A stretch of 64,000 bases of DNA, taken from positions 124,001 to 188,000 of the forward strand of contig NC_013799.1 in NCBI RefSeq assembly GCF_000010785.1, in the 5' to 3' direction. Positions within the stretch are counted from its first letter, which is position 1. Every line of letters begins with the position of its first letter. Positions 41,433 through 50,924 of the stretch are shown piece by piece. The DNA comes from Hydrogenobacter thermophilus TK-6 (GTDB taxonomy: Bacteria > Aquificota > Aquificia > Aquificales > Aquificaceae). The notes under the pieces were generated by a model, which was given only the letters and a program-made list of their open reading frames with translations, was not told the origin of the DNA and ran no database searches. The position numbers were made by a program, and so were the translations under genes.

Positions 41433-42115
41433 AGCACAGCCTCCTCAAGCCTTTCTTTACCTGTCCTTTCTTTTAGTTCTTCAAGGCTACCATCAAAGAC
41501 TTTTCTCCCCTCCGCTAAAAACACCACATAGTCAGCCACCTCTTCCACCTCACTCATTATGTGGGATATAAAGAGCACAGTTTTATTCCTCTGTTTCTCC
41601 TCAAGGATAAATCTCTTTAACCTGTAAGCTGATATGGGGTCAAGGCCTACCATAGGTTCGTCCAGTATGAGCATAGGAGGGTCAAAGGCTAAGGATACTA
41701 AGGCTCCTACCTTCTGCCTTGTACCTCCCGAAAGGCTTGAAAACCTCTTGTCCAATTCCATCTCAAGGTTCAAAAGTTCAATGAGTTCTTTAAACCTGAC
41801 AGCCTCCTGACCCCTTATATCTTTGACCATGGAAACTATCTCTTTAACGCTGAGATTCTCTGGAAATTCTGGAATTTGAGGCATGTAGCCTATTAACCTC
41901 TTGTGTTCCGCATCCTTACGAGCATCCCGTCCATCTACAAGTATCCTCCCTCTGTCAGGCACTACAAGACCGAGGATCATCTTTACTAAGGTGGTCTTTC
42001 CAGAGCCGTTCGGTCCAAGTATGGCTGTGGTTTTTCCCTCTTTAAGTTCAAGGTTCAGGCCATCAAAGAGCCTTCTTCCCTTAAAGGACTTATAAACGCT
42101 TTCAAACCTTATCAC
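41417..42115 (-). CDS. nosF: ABC transporter ATP-binding protein NosF
   Basis: The 232-residue ATPase has Walker A (GPNGSGKTT near residue 35), the Q-loop (MPQIPEFPENLS), the signature LSGGTRQK and Walker B (MLILDEPMVGLD). Its place between nosD and nosY fixes it as NosF of the CuZ-assembly transporter. The ATG overlaps the nosD stop by 4 bp. Confidence 0.94.
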   Translation of the reverse strand: MIRFESVYKSFKGRRLFDGLNLELKEGKTTAILGPNGSGKTTLVKMILGLVVPDRGRILVDGRDARKDAEHKRLIGYMPQIPEFPENLSVKEIVSMVKDIRGQEAVRFKELIELLNLEMELDKRFSSLSGGTRQKVGALVSLAFDPPMLILDEPMVGLDPISAYRLKRFILEEKQRNKTVLFISHIMSEVEEVADYVVFLAEGRKVFDGSLEELKERTGKERLEEAVLCLLN

Positions 42116-43302
42116 GGTCTCCTCACCAAAGGCTTACTATCCAGAAGAGATTGGGGATTGAGCAAGGGAATGTATCTCTCTACAGCATCCATAATGTGAG
42201 CAAAAAAACTCCCATAGAGAAGAAGGGAAAGGGGATACCGCTCAAAGAGTACAGCTACAAAGGACACAGGTCTATAAGGTATGTCTCCGTATCCATCCCT
42301 GTTTATGTCGTAGCCTTCGTACTGGTCATAGTAATTGCTCTCAAAGGTGTTCCTAAAGTAGGAGAGTGTGTTGGTGGATACATCAAAGGCATTGCCCAAA
42401 AAAGAGTTTTTGATAAACAGGTTGTCCTCACTGTTGGCGTATATCCTAACCGCCCAGCCGTTGTTTTCAAAGAGGTTTCCTTTAAACTCTGTCCTGTTGC
42501 ATCCCTCTAAATAAACTCCGTGGGTGTTGTTGATAAACCTGTTTCCGTAGAGGACGCTGTCATATATGTCCTTCAGAAGAAGCCCGTAGTTTGCCTGTCC
42601 TTCGTTTTTGGCAAAGGTGTTTTCCTCCATCCTTATGTTTTTTGAATACATAACCGCCACACCTGCACCGTTCTTATAAAAGTAGTTTTTCCTGTAAGTG
42701 TCGTCGTTGGAAAACATGAAGTGAAGTCCGTACCTGAGGTTGTATTCGCTTCTGTTGTTTTCTATCAGGCTGTCTTTTACAAACTCAAAGTATATACCAT
42801 CCCTGTGTCCTTTCACATAGTTGTTCCTTATTATAACTTTTTCCGAGTTCCAAGCATGTATTCCATTACCTGAAGAGCCTTCGGACCTTGCAAAGCCCAC
42901 TATGCTGTTTCCCTCAATAAGACAGCCTTGCACCCTCTCAAGGTAAATAGCAAAGAAGTTGTTTAGAAATTTGTTGTTTTTTATAACGCAGTCTCTTGAA
43001 TTTATCACTTTGAGTCCGGCTATATCTTCGCTGTAGGACATGCCGGAGTTCTTTATTATAAAACCCTCAATCTTTACGCTGTCCGCCTTTACAGTTATCA
43101 CCTGCAGTTTCCCCTCGCCATCTACCACTGGCTTTCCCTCTCCCACAAGCTCCACCTTTTTGTCTATAACTATACCACCTTTGTATGTTCCAGATTTCAC
43201 CACTATCCTGTCGCCTTCCCTTGCCTTTTTCAGAGCGCTCTGTATGTCTTTGAATTCACAGGTTGAGCAGACGAGGAGAAGGGAAAGCATAAAGCTAAAC
43301 AT
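42112..43302 (-). CDS. nosD: Periplasmic copper-processing protein NosD
   Basis: The 396-residue protein has a signal peptide and a right-handed beta-helix of the NosD/CASH type, visible as repeating I-x-N-N and G-N-x-I units (NFFAIYLERVQGCLIEGN, RNNYVKGHRDGIYFEFV). The late NYYDQYEGYDINRDGYGDIPYRPV block is NosD-specific. It delivers copper or sulfur for the CuZ site of NosZ with NosF and NosY. One base separates it from nosL. Confidence 0.93.
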   Translation of the reverse strand: MFSFMLSLLLVCSTCEFKDIQSALKKAREGDRIVVKSGTYKGGIVIDKKVELVGEGKPVVDGEGKLQVITVKADSVKIEGFIIKNSGMSYSEDIAGLKVINSRDCVIKNNKFLNNFFAIYLERVQGCLIEGNSIVGFARSEGSSGNGIHAWNSEKVIIRNNYVKGHRDGIYFEFVKDSLIENNRSEYNLRYGLHFMFSNDDTYRKNYFYKNGAGVAVMYSKNIRMEENTFAKNEGQANYGLLLKDIYDSVLYGNRFINNTHGVYLEGCNRTEFKGNLFENNGWAVRIYANSEDNLFIKNSFLGNAFDVSTNTLSYFRNTFESNYYDQYEGYDINRDGYGDIPYRPVSFVAVLFERYPLSLLLYGSFFAHIMDAVERYIPLLNPQSLLDSKPLVRRP

Positions 43303-43303
43303 G

Positions 43304-43759
43304 TCAGTGAGAGAACCTGTACTCCCTTTTTATAAACTCCCTCAGAGCCTGCCAATCAAGTATTTCACCCTCTTTGCCCTGAAGAGCCTTTTGAGCATCC
43401 TCCCTGCTTCTGTAGGCAGACAGGTTCATACCCATGGGACTCCTTATCTGAGGGCTTCTCACATAGTAAGCGGACTGTGCAGGTAAAAACTCCTCAGGAT
43501 TTAGAAAGTTTATCACATAAGCTCTTTTTATCTCCTCCTCGTTCTCGTTGTAATATCCCACCATGCACTCTATGGCATCAAACTTGTAAACCTTTCCCTT
43601 TTTAGTTATCACCTCGGAGGCAAACCTCTTATCCGCTATGACCATCTTACACTGCTCGCACACATCCTCACCCACCTTTATGGGCTGTGGCTTGTCGGTG
43701 GCACAGGAAAAAAGAAGAAGGGGCAGGAAGACCCATAGCACTCGGAGTAGGAATCTCAT
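43304..43759 (-). CDS. nosL: Copper-binding lipoprotein NosL
   Basis: The 151-residue protein has a lipobox (LLLFSC) and the NosL core CEQCKMVIADKRFASEV, then KVYKFDAIECMVGYY, with the Cys and Met residues that bind Cu(I). NosL is an outer-leaflet copper chaperone for NosZ. Its ATG overlaps the stop of the preceding membrane protein gene by 4 bp. Confidence 0.93.
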   Translation of the reverse strand: MRFLLRVLWVFLPLLLFSCATDKPQPIKVGEDVCEQCKMVIADKRFASEVITKKGKVYKFDAIECMVGYYNENEEEIKRAYVINFLNPEEFLPAQSAYYVRSPQIRSPMGMNLSAYRSREDAQKALQGKEGEILDWQALREFIKREYRFSH

Positions 43760-44358
43760 GCAGGTTTTACCTCCATCTTTGCAGTCTTTGATAGTTTAAT
43801 TTCCAGAGCAACCGCAGCTATACCAAGCAGTAAAGAGACTAAGGCTATGTAGCCACCGATGTCAGGGAAGGAACTTGCCGTCATATTTAGCAGTTGTTTG
43901 CTACCTATGAGGGGTGGCTGGTAGGCAAGCCCGGGTATCTTTATGGGTGCGCTGGGGTCAAGGTTATGCCCGTAATCATACTCCCATTTGTAGAAATCCG
44001 CAAGACCTATAATAGCAAGAGCTATAAAAGTCCCAACCCACGCGTAAAGGAGTATCCTCTTAGCCAGAAGAGCCGAGATAAGCCCAAAGGCTATGAGGAA
44101 AGCCATTATAAAGGGAAGCACTTTAAGCTCCGGTATCGCGTTGGGGTCTATATGCTTCATGCCTATGTAGTGGTTTAGAAGGTTTATGTTGTAAAGGTCA
44201 AACTCCGTACCGCCGGTTATCCTGTTTACCCATATGAACATCCTAAGCCCCTCCGGATACTGGGGAGCTATCAGCTGTATCCTCCAGAGGGGGAAAAAGT
44301 AAGTAAGAACAAGTAATAAAGAAGCGAGGGCTAAAAGCCCCCTTGAAAAGATGCTCAT
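43756..44358 (-). CDS. nos-associated membrane protein (NosB-like)
   Basis: The 200-residue protein has about five hydrophobic segments, the first after an MSIFSRG start. HYIGMKHIDPN, GLADFYKWEYDYGHNLDP and PLIGSKQLLN resemble the nosB-type membrane proteins commonly found just downstream of nosZ in clade II clusters of other phyla. The function is not established; a role in NosZ maturation or electron transfer is inferred from conservation of neighbourhood. The gap to nosZ is 12 bp. Confidence 0.75.
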   Translation of the reverse strand: MSIFSRGLLALASLLLVLTYFFPLWRIQLIAPQYPEGLRMFIWVNRITGGTEFDLYNINLLNHYIGMKHIDPNAIPELKVLPFIMAFLIAFGLISALLAKRILLYAWVGTFIALAIIGLADFYKWEYDYGHNLDPSAPIKIPGLAYQPPLIGSKQLLNMTASSFPDIGGYIALVSLLLGIAAVALEIKLSKTAKMEVKPA

Positions 44359-44370
44359 GTCATTACCTCC

Positions 44371-46347
44371 TTACTTTTGAGCTGTGGGTGTGCCTGTGTA
44401 GTACTTTAGGGGGACATTGGATCCTGCAGGAGATACCCTCACATAACCCTGCATCTCCTGGTGCAAAGCCGAGCAAAAGTCGGTGCAGTAGAAGGGATAA
44501 ACGCCAGGAGCTTTCGGCTTCCACACAAGGGTCTTGGTCTCACCGGGCATGACTAGAATCTCCGCATCTTCCGAGCCTTTTACCGCAAAGCCGTGAGGTA
44601 TGTCCCAGTCCTGCTCAAGGTTAGTAAGGTGGAAGTAAACGGTATCTCCCACTTTTATGCCCTCTATATTATCGGGGACAAAGTGTGACCTTATCATGGT
44701 CATGTAAACATGAACCTCGTTGCCTTTCCTCTCCACCCTTGCATCCTTTTCAGCCTTTACCGCATAAGGATGCTCATTTTCAGCAAGGGGATAGATCTTT
44801 TTGACATTTTTCATTATTATGTCCACAGGTATACCTTGCGCGTAGTGGGGTTCCCCTATGGTGGCAAAGTCAAGAAGCAGTTGCATCTTCTCACCTGTTA
44901 TGTCGTAAAGCTGTGCGGACTGGAACAGCTCCGGACCTGTTGGGAGGTACCTGTCCTTTGTAATCTTGTTCATGGCAAGGAGGTACTTGCCCCAAGGTTT
45001 TGCAGAATCACCACCGGGTATCATCAGGTGTCCTATGGAGTAGTAGGTGGGTGCCCTGTCAACCACTTTGCACTGCTTGTAGTCGTACTTGACCACTTCC
45101 GAGGAGACAAAGCAGGAAGTGTAGGCAAAGCCCTTTCCATCAAATTCTGTGTGAAGAGGTCCAAGACATGGCTTCGGTACCTCACAGTGAAGCACCGCAT
45201 CGTACTTCAAAACAGGTATGCCGTCCACCTCCTTCTCAAAAGCTTTCTGCTCTATGGCTTTCAGCATCTTGGAGAAGGAGTGTATTGGTATGACAGTGGC
45301 AAGCTTTCCACCACCTATGATGTACTCACCGTCCGGGGATACATCAACGCCGTGGGGGGACTTGGGTGTGGGAAGGTAATACATAACACCCGGGCAGTCC
45401 TTGGGGATTATGACTTTCACCGACTTTTTGACCTCGGAGAAAGCCATATGTTTCTTCTCATCATAGTAATTGTGGTAGTAAGTTGCAGGTATTTCCTGAT
45501 ACTTGCCCTGTGCTATGCACTCCTCCGCCCTCTTCCAGTTGACCGCCGCTATGTAGTCCTTGTCGTTCTTTGAAGCGTTTATCTCAAGAAGGGTGTAAGC
45601 CTGCTCCGTGTTGTAAGATGTGAAGAAACACCAGCCGTACGAAGGACCCTTTCCACAGTGCGCCAGGTCATAGTCGTATCCGGGTACAAGTATCTGAAAG
45701 GCCACATCCATCTTTCCCGGCTCGTTAGCCTTTATGAAGGATAAGGTACCCTTAAAGTTCTCCGCATAAGAGCTTATGGGTACATCCTTCTGGGGTATGG
45801 GTACGGAGAAACGGGTTGCAGCGGTAACATACTTAGAGTCGGGTGTTATGAAGGGGGATGCGTGATTTCCAGCAGAGTTAGGTATTTCAATTATTTCTGT
45901 TGTTTCAAAGGTGGAGAGGTCAATCCTAGCTATCCGTGGTACATTGTTGGCGTTTATAAAGAGCCATCTGCCGTCCGGCACTCCGTCAGTCTGGGAAAGC
46001 TCTGGATGGTGAGAGTCATCCCATGGGACAAAGCCGTGCGAAGTCATAAGCATAGGCTTTGTCTCGGGTGTGTAGCCGTAGCCAGTCTCCGGGTCCTGAG
46101 AGAAAACCTTGATGATCTTTATGAGCCTTCCAGAGGGAAGCCCGTAGACGGAAACCTGCCCGCTGAAACCTCCCGACAGAAAAGCGTAAAACTCATCGTA
46201 CTTGCCCGGAGGAACATAAACCTTCTGGGCAACCTCTGCAGTACCCACCTCAGTTTTTAGCTCCTTTTTGGGTGGACATCCTGCCAAAAGAGCACCTACC
46301 ACGAGAGCCGAAAGCCCTCCTACCAGAAGCTTCTTCTTACCCAACAT
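44371..46347 (-). CDS. nosZ: Nitrous oxide reductase, clade II type, lipoprotein form (NosZ)
   Basis: The 658-residue enzyme reduces N2O to N2. Its N-terminus is a Sec-type signal with a lipobox (GALLAGC) rather than a twin-arginine motif, as in clade II (atypical) NosZ. CuZ-region His motifs are present (DSHHPE, GNHASPF, LAHCGKG, SPHGVDV, GPLHTEF). The C-terminal CuA domain is complete (PHGFAV, then CTDFCSALHQEM). It follows a lipoprotein cytochrome c and precedes the accessory genes; AAAGGAGGTG marks the start. Confidence 0.96.
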   Translation of the reverse strand: MLGKKKLLVGGLSALVVGALLAGCPPKKELKTEVGTAEVAQKVYVPPGKYDEFYAFLSGGFSGQVSVYGLPSGRLIKIIKVFSQDPETGYGYTPETKPMLMTSHGFVPWDDSHHPELSQTDGVPDGRWLFINANNVPRIARIDLSTFETTEIIEIPNSAGNHASPFITPDSKYVTAATRFSVPIPQKDVPISSYAENFKGTLSFIKANEPGKMDVAFQILVPGYDYDLAHCGKGPSYGWCFFTSYNTEQAYTLLEINASKNDKDYIAAVNWKRAEECIAQGKYQEIPATYYHNYYDEKKHMAFSEVKKSVKVIIPKDCPGVMYYLPTPKSPHGVDVSPDGEYIIGGGKLATVIPIHSFSKMLKAIEQKAFEKEVDGIPVLKYDAVLHCEVPKPCLGPLHTEFDGKGFAYTSCFVSSEVVKYDYKQCKVVDRAPTYYSIGHLMIPGGDSAKPWGKYLLAMNKITKDRYLPTGPELFQSAQLYDITGEKMQLLLDFATIGEPHYAQGIPVDIIMKNVKKIYPLAENEHPYAVKAEKDARVERKGNEVHVYMTMIRSHFVPDNIEGIKVGDTVYFHLTNLEQDWDIPHGFAVKGSEDAEILVMPGETKTLVWKPKAPGVYPFYCTDFCSALHQEMQGYVRVSPAGSNVPLKYYTGTPTAQK

Positions 46348-46374
46348 GGTGTCACCTCCTTTTATAAGGTTTAA

Positions 46375-46821
46375 TTACTTTTCGTCAACACTTCTTAAGT
46401 ACTCAAGTATCGCCCTCGCATCCTCTTGGGACACATTTTGGAAAGTCATCTGAGTAAGATACTCGGAGAGCAACTGCTTGGCTATTGGGTCCTTCTGTTC
46501 CATCTCGGTAGGATTTAGTATCATATTCATGATCCACTCGGGTTTTCTCCTCTTGGTCACACCTTTGAGAGGGGGTCCCACATACCTCTCCTCAAGCTTG
46601 TGGCATGTGGCACATTTGGAATCAAAGATCTCCTTACCCCTCTTAACTAGGTTCTGGTCTACGGGTCCCAGCTGAACCTCTTTTATGGGACCTATACCTT
46701 TATCGCTTACAGCCTCCTCCTTTGGCTTCTCTGGTGGTGTAGCAGGAGCCTCCGGCGGTTTTTCCTTGCACGAAAAGAGCAAAAGACCTGAAAGGGAAAT
46801 GAGCAGGAAAGCCTTTTTCAT
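46375..46821 (-). CDS. Lipoprotein cytochrome c, first gene of the nos operon
   Basis: The 148-residue protein has a lipobox (LLLFSC), a 30-residue Pro/Glu-rich linker and one haem c site (CATCHK near residue 75) with GPPLKGV downstream. A surface-anchored monohaem cytochrome just upstream of nosZ is a likely electron donor to its CuA site. It has a strong ribosome-binding site and lies directly behind the nos promoter. Confidence 0.85.
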   Translation of the reverse strand: MKKAFLLISLSGLLLFSCKEKPPEAPATPPEKPKEEAVSDKGIGPIKEVQLGPVDQNLVKRGKEIFDSKCATCHKLEERYVGPPLKGVTKRRKPEWIMNMILNPTEMEQKDPIAKQLLSEYLTQMTFQNVSQEDARAILEYLRSVDEK

Positions 46822-46856
46822 CTTGCACCTCCTGTGTGATCAATCTCATAAAACTT

Positions 46857-46885
46857 AATATAAGGTATAAGGATTTTTTTGTCAA
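46857..46885 (-). promoter_or_regulatory. Promoter of the nos operon (TTGACA-N17-TATATT)
   Basis: On the minus strand TTGACA (46885-46880) and TATATT (46862-46857) are 17 bp apart, with the predicted start near 46850 and the ATG at 46821. Confidence 0.65.
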
Positions 46886-46887
46886 GT

Positions 46888-46904
46888 TATAAGTATTTCT
46901 TATA
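46888..46904. promoter_or_regulatory. Inverted repeat TATAAG-N5-CTTATA upstream of the nos -35 box
   Basis: A perfect 6-5-6 inverted repeat lies immediately upstream of the nos -35 hexamer, centred near -46 from the predicted start, as expected for an activator. It shares TAAG/CTTA half-sites with the three elements at nirS and the 38.3-kb region but with a 5-bp instead of 6-bp spacer. Confidence 0.4.
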
Positions 46905-46942
46905 ATCCTGACCCACCCTACACGCTGTGCCACCTTTTCTGC

Positions 46943-46948
46943 TAAAAT
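46943..46948 (+). promoter_or_regulatory. Extended -10 box (TGC-TAAAAT) just before gmk
   Basis: TGCTAAAAT ends 6 nt before the gmk ATG (46955), so transcription would begin at or next to the start codon. No ribosome-binding site is present. Confidence 0.45.
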
Positions 46949-46954
46949 CTTCTT

Positions 46955-47596
46955 ATGGGTTGTCTTTTTGTTCTCTCAGCACCATCTGGAGCAGGCAAAA
47001 CCACTGTGGCGGAAAAGCTCATCAGAGAAGTTTCTGGTATTAAAAGGGTGGTGACTGCAACAACAAGATCAAAAAGGGAAGGAGAGAGAGAAGGTGTGGA
47101 CTATATTTTCATGAGCAGGGAGGAGTTTGAGAGGGGTATAAAGGATAGCATTTTCCTTGAGTATGCCTCCGTGTATGGCAATTACTACGGCACTCCAAAG
47201 GAGCAGGTAAAAAAGGTGTTAGAGGAGGGTTTTGACGCTCTTCTGGTTATAGATGTGCAAGGTGCAAAGAGCATAAAGGATAAACTCCCGGAAAGTATTC
47301 TTATTTTCCTTCTGCCTCCATCTCTTGAGGAACTAAAGAGGCGTCTCATCACACGAGGGTATGCGGAGGAAAACCTTCTGGAGAGGGAGAAGAAAGTGGA
47401 AGTAGAAATAGCCTGTGCCAGGCACTTTGATTACATAGTGGTCAACGATTTTCTTGACAAGGCTGTGGAAGCCATAAAGCACATAGTAAATTCTTACAGA
47501 CACACAAAGGAGAGGGTGTTTAAAGACATAGAAAAGCTCGTCAAAGATGATACTATAAAGGATATACTGCTCAAAGGCAGGTGTGATATCTTTTAA
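46955..47596 (+). CDS. gmk: Guanylate kinase
   Basis: The 213-residue enzyme phosphorylates GMP to GDP. It has the P-loop [16 protein letters not shown], the GMP-binding [26 protein letters not shown] and [11 protein letters not shown]. The length is normal. It is followed 11 bp later by lon. The start codon lies close behind a TGCTAAAAT box with no Shine-Dalgarno sequence, suggesting a leaderless message. Confidence 0.95.
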   Translation: MGCLFVLSAPSGAGKTTVAEKLIREVSGIKRVVTATTRSKREGEREGVDYIFMSREEFERGIKDSIFLEYASVYGNYYGTPKEQVKKVLEEGFDALLVIDVQGAKSIKDKLPESILIFLLPPSLEELKRRLITRGYAEENLLEREKKVEVEIACARHFDYIVVNDFLDKAVEAIKHIVNSYRHTKERVFKDIEKLVKDDTIKDILLKGRCDIF

Positions 47597-47607
47597 GAGG
47601 AGAGGAC

Positions 47608-49986
47608 ATGATAGGAGAGGAATTTATAAAGGTGCCGCAGATTCCTGCAGGAAGCTTTGAACTTCCCACCATGCCACTCAGAGACCTGGTGGTGTTTCCC
47701 ACCATGGTTATGCCCCTCTTTGTGGGAAGAGCCTTCTCCATAAGAGCGATAGAGGAAGCTCTCAAAAAAGACAGGCTCATCTTCTTAGTGCTTCAGAGGG
47801 AAAGGGACTTGGAAGAGCCTTCCATAGAAGACCTTTACCGCGTAGGAACTGTAGCGCATATTATCAGAACAGCACCCATAGAGGAAGGAAGGCTCAAGAT
47901 CTTAGTGCAGGGACTAAAAAGGGCAAAGCTGATAGACTACAAGAAAGCGGATGGTTATTATGCATCCCTCGTTGAGGTGTTAGAGGATAAAGAGATAAAG
48001 CCCGAAGAGCTCAGCAAGGAGGATAGAGCTTACATAAGCTCCCTTAAAGAGCTCTTAGACAGAGCTGTGTCTTTGGGGAAGCAGGTCATTCCAGACCTTC
48101 TTATGCTCATAAGGGATATAGAAGACCCTGGAAAGCTTGCTGACATAACAGCTTCCGTCCTTGACATAAAGTCGAAGGAAGCTCAGGCTGTGCTGGAAAC
48201 ACTGGACCCAAGGGAAAGACTCAGGCTGGTGCATCAGCACGCCCTTAACGAGGTGGGACTTCTTGAGGTGCAGAGCAGGATAAGGAACATAGCAAGGGAG
48301 AGGATGGAAAGGGAGCAGAGAGAGTACTTCCTGCGGCAGCAACTCAAAGCCATACAGGAGGAGCTTGGTGAGGGTGATGAGAGAAAGGCGGAGATAGAGG
48401 AATACAGAGAGAAGCTCTCTAAGCTTAAACTGGAGAAAGCTACAAAAAGTGAAATAGAAAAGCAGATAAATAGATTAGAGAAGCTCCATCCAGAGTCTGC
48501 AGAGGCGGGTGTTTTGAGAACTTGGCTTGACTGGGTGCTTGACCTTCCATGGAACAAAAAAACCAAAGACAGGTACAACCTTGAAAAGGCAAGGCAGGTT
48601 CTGGATAGAGACCACTACGACCTTGAGAAGGTAAAGGACAGAATAATAGAGTACCTTGCTGTCAGAAAGCTAACCAAAGGCAAGAAGTCTGCAGTTCAGA
48701 TACTCTGCTTTGTTGGTCCACCGGGTGTTGGAAAAACATCCTTAGGAAAGTCCATAGCGGAATCTCTTGGAAGGAAGTTTGTAAGAATCTCTCTAGGTGG
48801 TATAAGGGATGAGGCTGAAATAAGAGGCCACAGAAGAACATATGTGGGTGCCATGCCAGGAAGGATAATACAGGCTATAAAGCAGGCGGGAACGAAGAAT
48901 CCTCTCATAGTGCTTGACGAGGTGGACAAGATATCCATCTCTTTTCAGGGCGATCCAGCTGCAGCCCTCTTGGAGGTTTTGGACCCTGAGCAGAATAAGA
49001 ACTTTGTAGACCTTTACATTGGTATGCCCTTTGACCTTTCGGATGTCTTTTTCATATGCACAGCCAACCGCATAGACACCATACCCAGACCTCTGTTGGA
49101 CAGGATGGAAGTTATAAGCCTTGCAGGATACTCGGAAGAGGAGAAAGTCTTCATAGCCAAAAATCACCTTTTGCCTAAGCTTTTACCCCTTCATGGCTTT
49201 AAAGATGATGAGGTGGCTCTCTCGGATGATGCCATACTTGAGGTCATCAGAGGTTATACCAGAGAGTCAGGCGTCAGAAACCTCCAGAGGTATTTGGGAA
49301 GCGTGCTCAGAAAGCTGGCTCTTAAGAAGCTAAAAGGGGAGAACCCTCCCTTTATGGTAAACGCTCAGGACATAAGAACCTACTTGGGTGTTCCAAGACG
49401 CTACATAGAAAAGGAAGAAAAACCTATGGTGGGTATTGCAGTTGGGCTCGCATGGACGGAGGTAGGGGGCGAGATTATGCTCATAGAGGCTACCAAGTTC
49501 AAAGGCAAGGGCAATCTGTTGCTAACCGGGTCTTTGGGCGATATTATGAAGGAGTCTGCTCAGGCGGCTCTTTCTTACATAAAGTCCAAAGCTGAGGATT
49601 ACGGCATAGATCCGGATGCCTTTTCCAACTTTGATGTGCATATACATGTACCCGAAGGTGCTGTACCCAAAGATGGTCCCTCCGCAGGTATAACCATAGC
49701 TACAGCGCTTATCTCTTTGTTTACGGAAAGGCCTGTAAGGATGGACATTGCTATGACAGGGGAGGTGACCTTGAGAGGAAGAGTCCTGCCGGTGGGGGGG
49801 CTAAAGGAAAAGATACTCGCAGCAAAGAGAGCGGGTATATATCAGGTGATACTTCCGGAGAAGAACAAGGATGAAGTACTGGAAGACCTGCCTGAGTATG
49901 TGAGAGACAAGATGACTCTTCACTTTGTTAGCAACCTTGATGAAGTTTTTGACCTTGCTTTACTTACAAAACAGAGTGTGCTATAA
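47608..49986 (+). CDS. lon: ATP-dependent protease La (Lon)
   Basis: The 792-residue protein is a complete LonA. It has the N-terminal substrate domain ([23 protein letters not shown]), a coiled region, the AAA+ module with Walker A ([12 protein letters not shown] near residue 370) and Walker B ([10 protein letters not shown]), and the protease domain with the Ser of [10 protein letters not shown] (near 691) and the catalytic Lys about 43 residues later. It degrades damaged and regulatory proteins. It has a GAGGAG-type ribosome-binding site and ends inside the rpsU promoter. Confidence 0.97.
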   Translation: MIGEEFIKVPQIPAGSFELPTMPLRDLVVFPTMVMPLFVGRAFSIRAIEEALKKDRLIFLVLQRERDLEEPSIEDLYRVGTVAHIIRTAPIEEGRLKILVQGLKRAKLIDYKKADGYYASLVEVLEDKEIKPEELSKEDRAYISSLKELLDRAVSLGKQVIPDLLMLIRDIEDPGKLADITASVLDIKSKEAQAVLETLDPRERLRLVHQHALNEVGLLEVQSRIRNIARERMEREQREYFLRQQLKAIQEELGEGDERKAEIEEYREKLSKLKLEKATKSEIEKQINRLEKLHPESAEAGVLRTWLDWVLDLPWNKKTKDRYNLEKARQVLDRDHYDLEKVKDRIIEYLAVRKLTKGKKSAVQILCFVGPPGVGKTSLGKSIAESLGRKFVRISLGGIRDEAEIRGHRRTYVGAMPGRIIQAIKQAGTKNPLIVLDEVDKISISFQGDPAAALLEVLDPEQNKNFVDLYIGMPFDLSDVFFICTANRIDTIPRPLLDRMEVISLAGYSEEEKVFIAKNHLLPKLLPLHGFKDDEVALSDDAILEVIRGYTRESGVRNLQRYLGSVLRKLALKKLKGENPPFMVNAQDIRTYLGVPRRYIEKEEKPMVGIAVGLAWTEVGGEIMLIEATKFKGKGNLLLTGSLGDIMKESAQAALSYIKSKAEDYGIDPDAFSNFDVHIHVPEGAVPKDGPSAGITIATALISLFTERPVRMDIAMTGEVTLRGRVLPVGGLKEKILAAKRAGIYQVILPEKNKDEVLEDLPEYVRDKMTLHFVSNLDEVFDLALLTKQSVL

Positions 49987-49987
49987 T
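49979..49987 (+). promoter_or_regulatory. Extended -10 box TGCTATAAT for rpsU, overlapping the lon stop
   Basis: TGCTATAAT at 49979-49987 covers the lon termination codon. The predicted start near 49994 leaves a short leader containing the AAGGAGGTGAT ribosome-binding site of rpsU. Confidence 0.5.
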
Positions 49988-50011
49988 AACCATACAAGGA
50001 GGTGATATTGG

Positions 50012-50212
50012 TTGGCTATAGTTGAGGTAGGTGAAAACGAATCCTTTGAGAAGGTGCTTAAGAAGTTCAAAAGGATAGTTGAGAAGGAAGGAATACTTAC
50101 AGAAGTTAAAAGAAGGCAGTTTTACGAAAAGCCCAGCGAGAAGAAGAAGAGAAAGGAAAGAGCTGCAAGAAAGAGACTGCTAAAGGCATTAAAGAAGAAA
50201 AATCTTTTGTAG
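50012..50212 (+). CDS. rpsU: Small ribosomal subunit protein bS21
   Basis: The 66-residue basic protein matches bS21: [45 protein letters not shown] with an arginine/lysine-rich C-terminal helix. It starts at TTG (50012), positioned by a near-perfect AAGGAGGTGAT site; no ATG or GTG is suitable. It functions in 30S initiation near the anti-Shine-Dalgarno region. A hairpin terminator follows directly. Confidence 0.93.
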   Translation: MAIVEVGENESFEKVLKKFKRIVEKEGILTEVKRRQFYEKPSEKKKRKERAARKRLLKALKKKNLL

Positions 50213-50217
50213 GGTGG

Positions 50218-50240
50218 AGTGATATTCTCTCACTTTTTCT
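50218..50240 (+). terminator. Rho-independent terminator after rpsU
   Basis: AGTGA (50218-50222) pairs with TCACT (50230-50234) around a 7-nt loop, followed by TTTTCTT. The stem is short, but the T-tract and position 6 bp after the rpsU stop fit a terminator. Confidence 0.5.
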
Positions 50241-50269
50241 TGACACCCTGCTCGCACAGGTGTTAAAGT
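50240..50269 (+). promoter_or_regulatory. Promoter of the M23 lipoprotein gene (TTGACA-N18-TAAAGT)
   Basis: TTGACA at 50240-50245 and TAAAGT at 50264-50269 lie just behind the rpsU terminator and upstream of GGAGGTG. An imperfect inverted repeat (ACACCCTG and CAGGTGT) occupies the spacer. Confidence 0.45.
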
Positions 50270-50296
50270 ATTCTAAAACCGAGCGGAGGTGTGATC

Positions 50297-50908
50297 ATGA
50301 AAAAGCTGTTTCTTGCGTTTGCGCTCGGAGGTGTCCTGTGCAAGCCTGCCGTTGACAGCTCCCCCTTAGGTATTGGCGGACCTGCAAAGGACACCTTTGA
50401 GTTCACACCCGAAAAAGAGCTTCAGAAGGAGGACTTTGATACGCAGAGCGTTGACAGGATAATATCCGTTGAATCTTCAGTAGAAAAAGCCATGAAGGAG
50501 CTTCTGGACGTGAAAACCGTTGACACGATAAAACCCGATATATGGCCTGTTGTTGGACTTGTTACCTCCGATTACGGCTGGAGAAGGATGGGAAGAGTAA
50601 AGGAGTTCCATCCTGGCATTGACATATCTGTGCCTTACGGCACACCTGTAAGTGTGGCTTCTGACGGCAGGGTTATATACGCAGGATGGCTAAGTGGATA
50701 CGGAAAAACTGTTATAGTGTATCACGGATACGGCTTTGTCACTCTGTACGGACACCTCTCGGATATATCGGTAAGCTACGGAGACAAGGTAGTTAAAGGA
50801 CAGATAATAGGTAGGGTGGGGATGACGGGAAGGACCACAGGACCGCACCTGCACTACGAGGTGATAAGATACGGCATAAGGCAAAATCCCATAGCTTACC
50901 TGCCTTAA
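50297..50908 (+). CDS. M23 family peptidase-like lipoprotein
   Basis: The 203-residue protein starts at the ATG at 50297, spaced correctly from GGAGGTG (an in-frame GTG at 50291 overlaps that site). The N-terminus KKLFLAFALGGVLC ends in a likely lipobox. The M23/LytM domain occupies the last 120 residues, with HPGIDISVPYG, YGHLSDI and the HLHYEV motif, so the zinc ligands are retained. It probably acts in the periplasm on peptidoglycan, like the larger M23 protein at 6515. Confidence 0.88.
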   Translation: MKKLFLAFALGGVLCKPAVDSSPLGIGGPAKDTFEFTPEKELQKEDFDTQSVDRIISVESSVEKAMKELLDVKTVDTIKPDIWPVVGLVTSDYGWRRMGRVKEFHPGIDISVPYGTPVSVASDGRVIYAGWLSGYGKTVIVYHGYGFVTLYGHLSDISVSYGDKVVKGQIIGRVGMTGRTTGPHLHYEVIRYGIRQNPIAYLP

Positions 50909-50924
50909 GTCATAAATTATTTAT

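Noticed and set aside
44710-45573. A 287-codon open frame on the plus strand inside nosZ
   Set aside because: It lies entirely antisense to conserved NosZ sequence, with no start signals and no recognisable domain.
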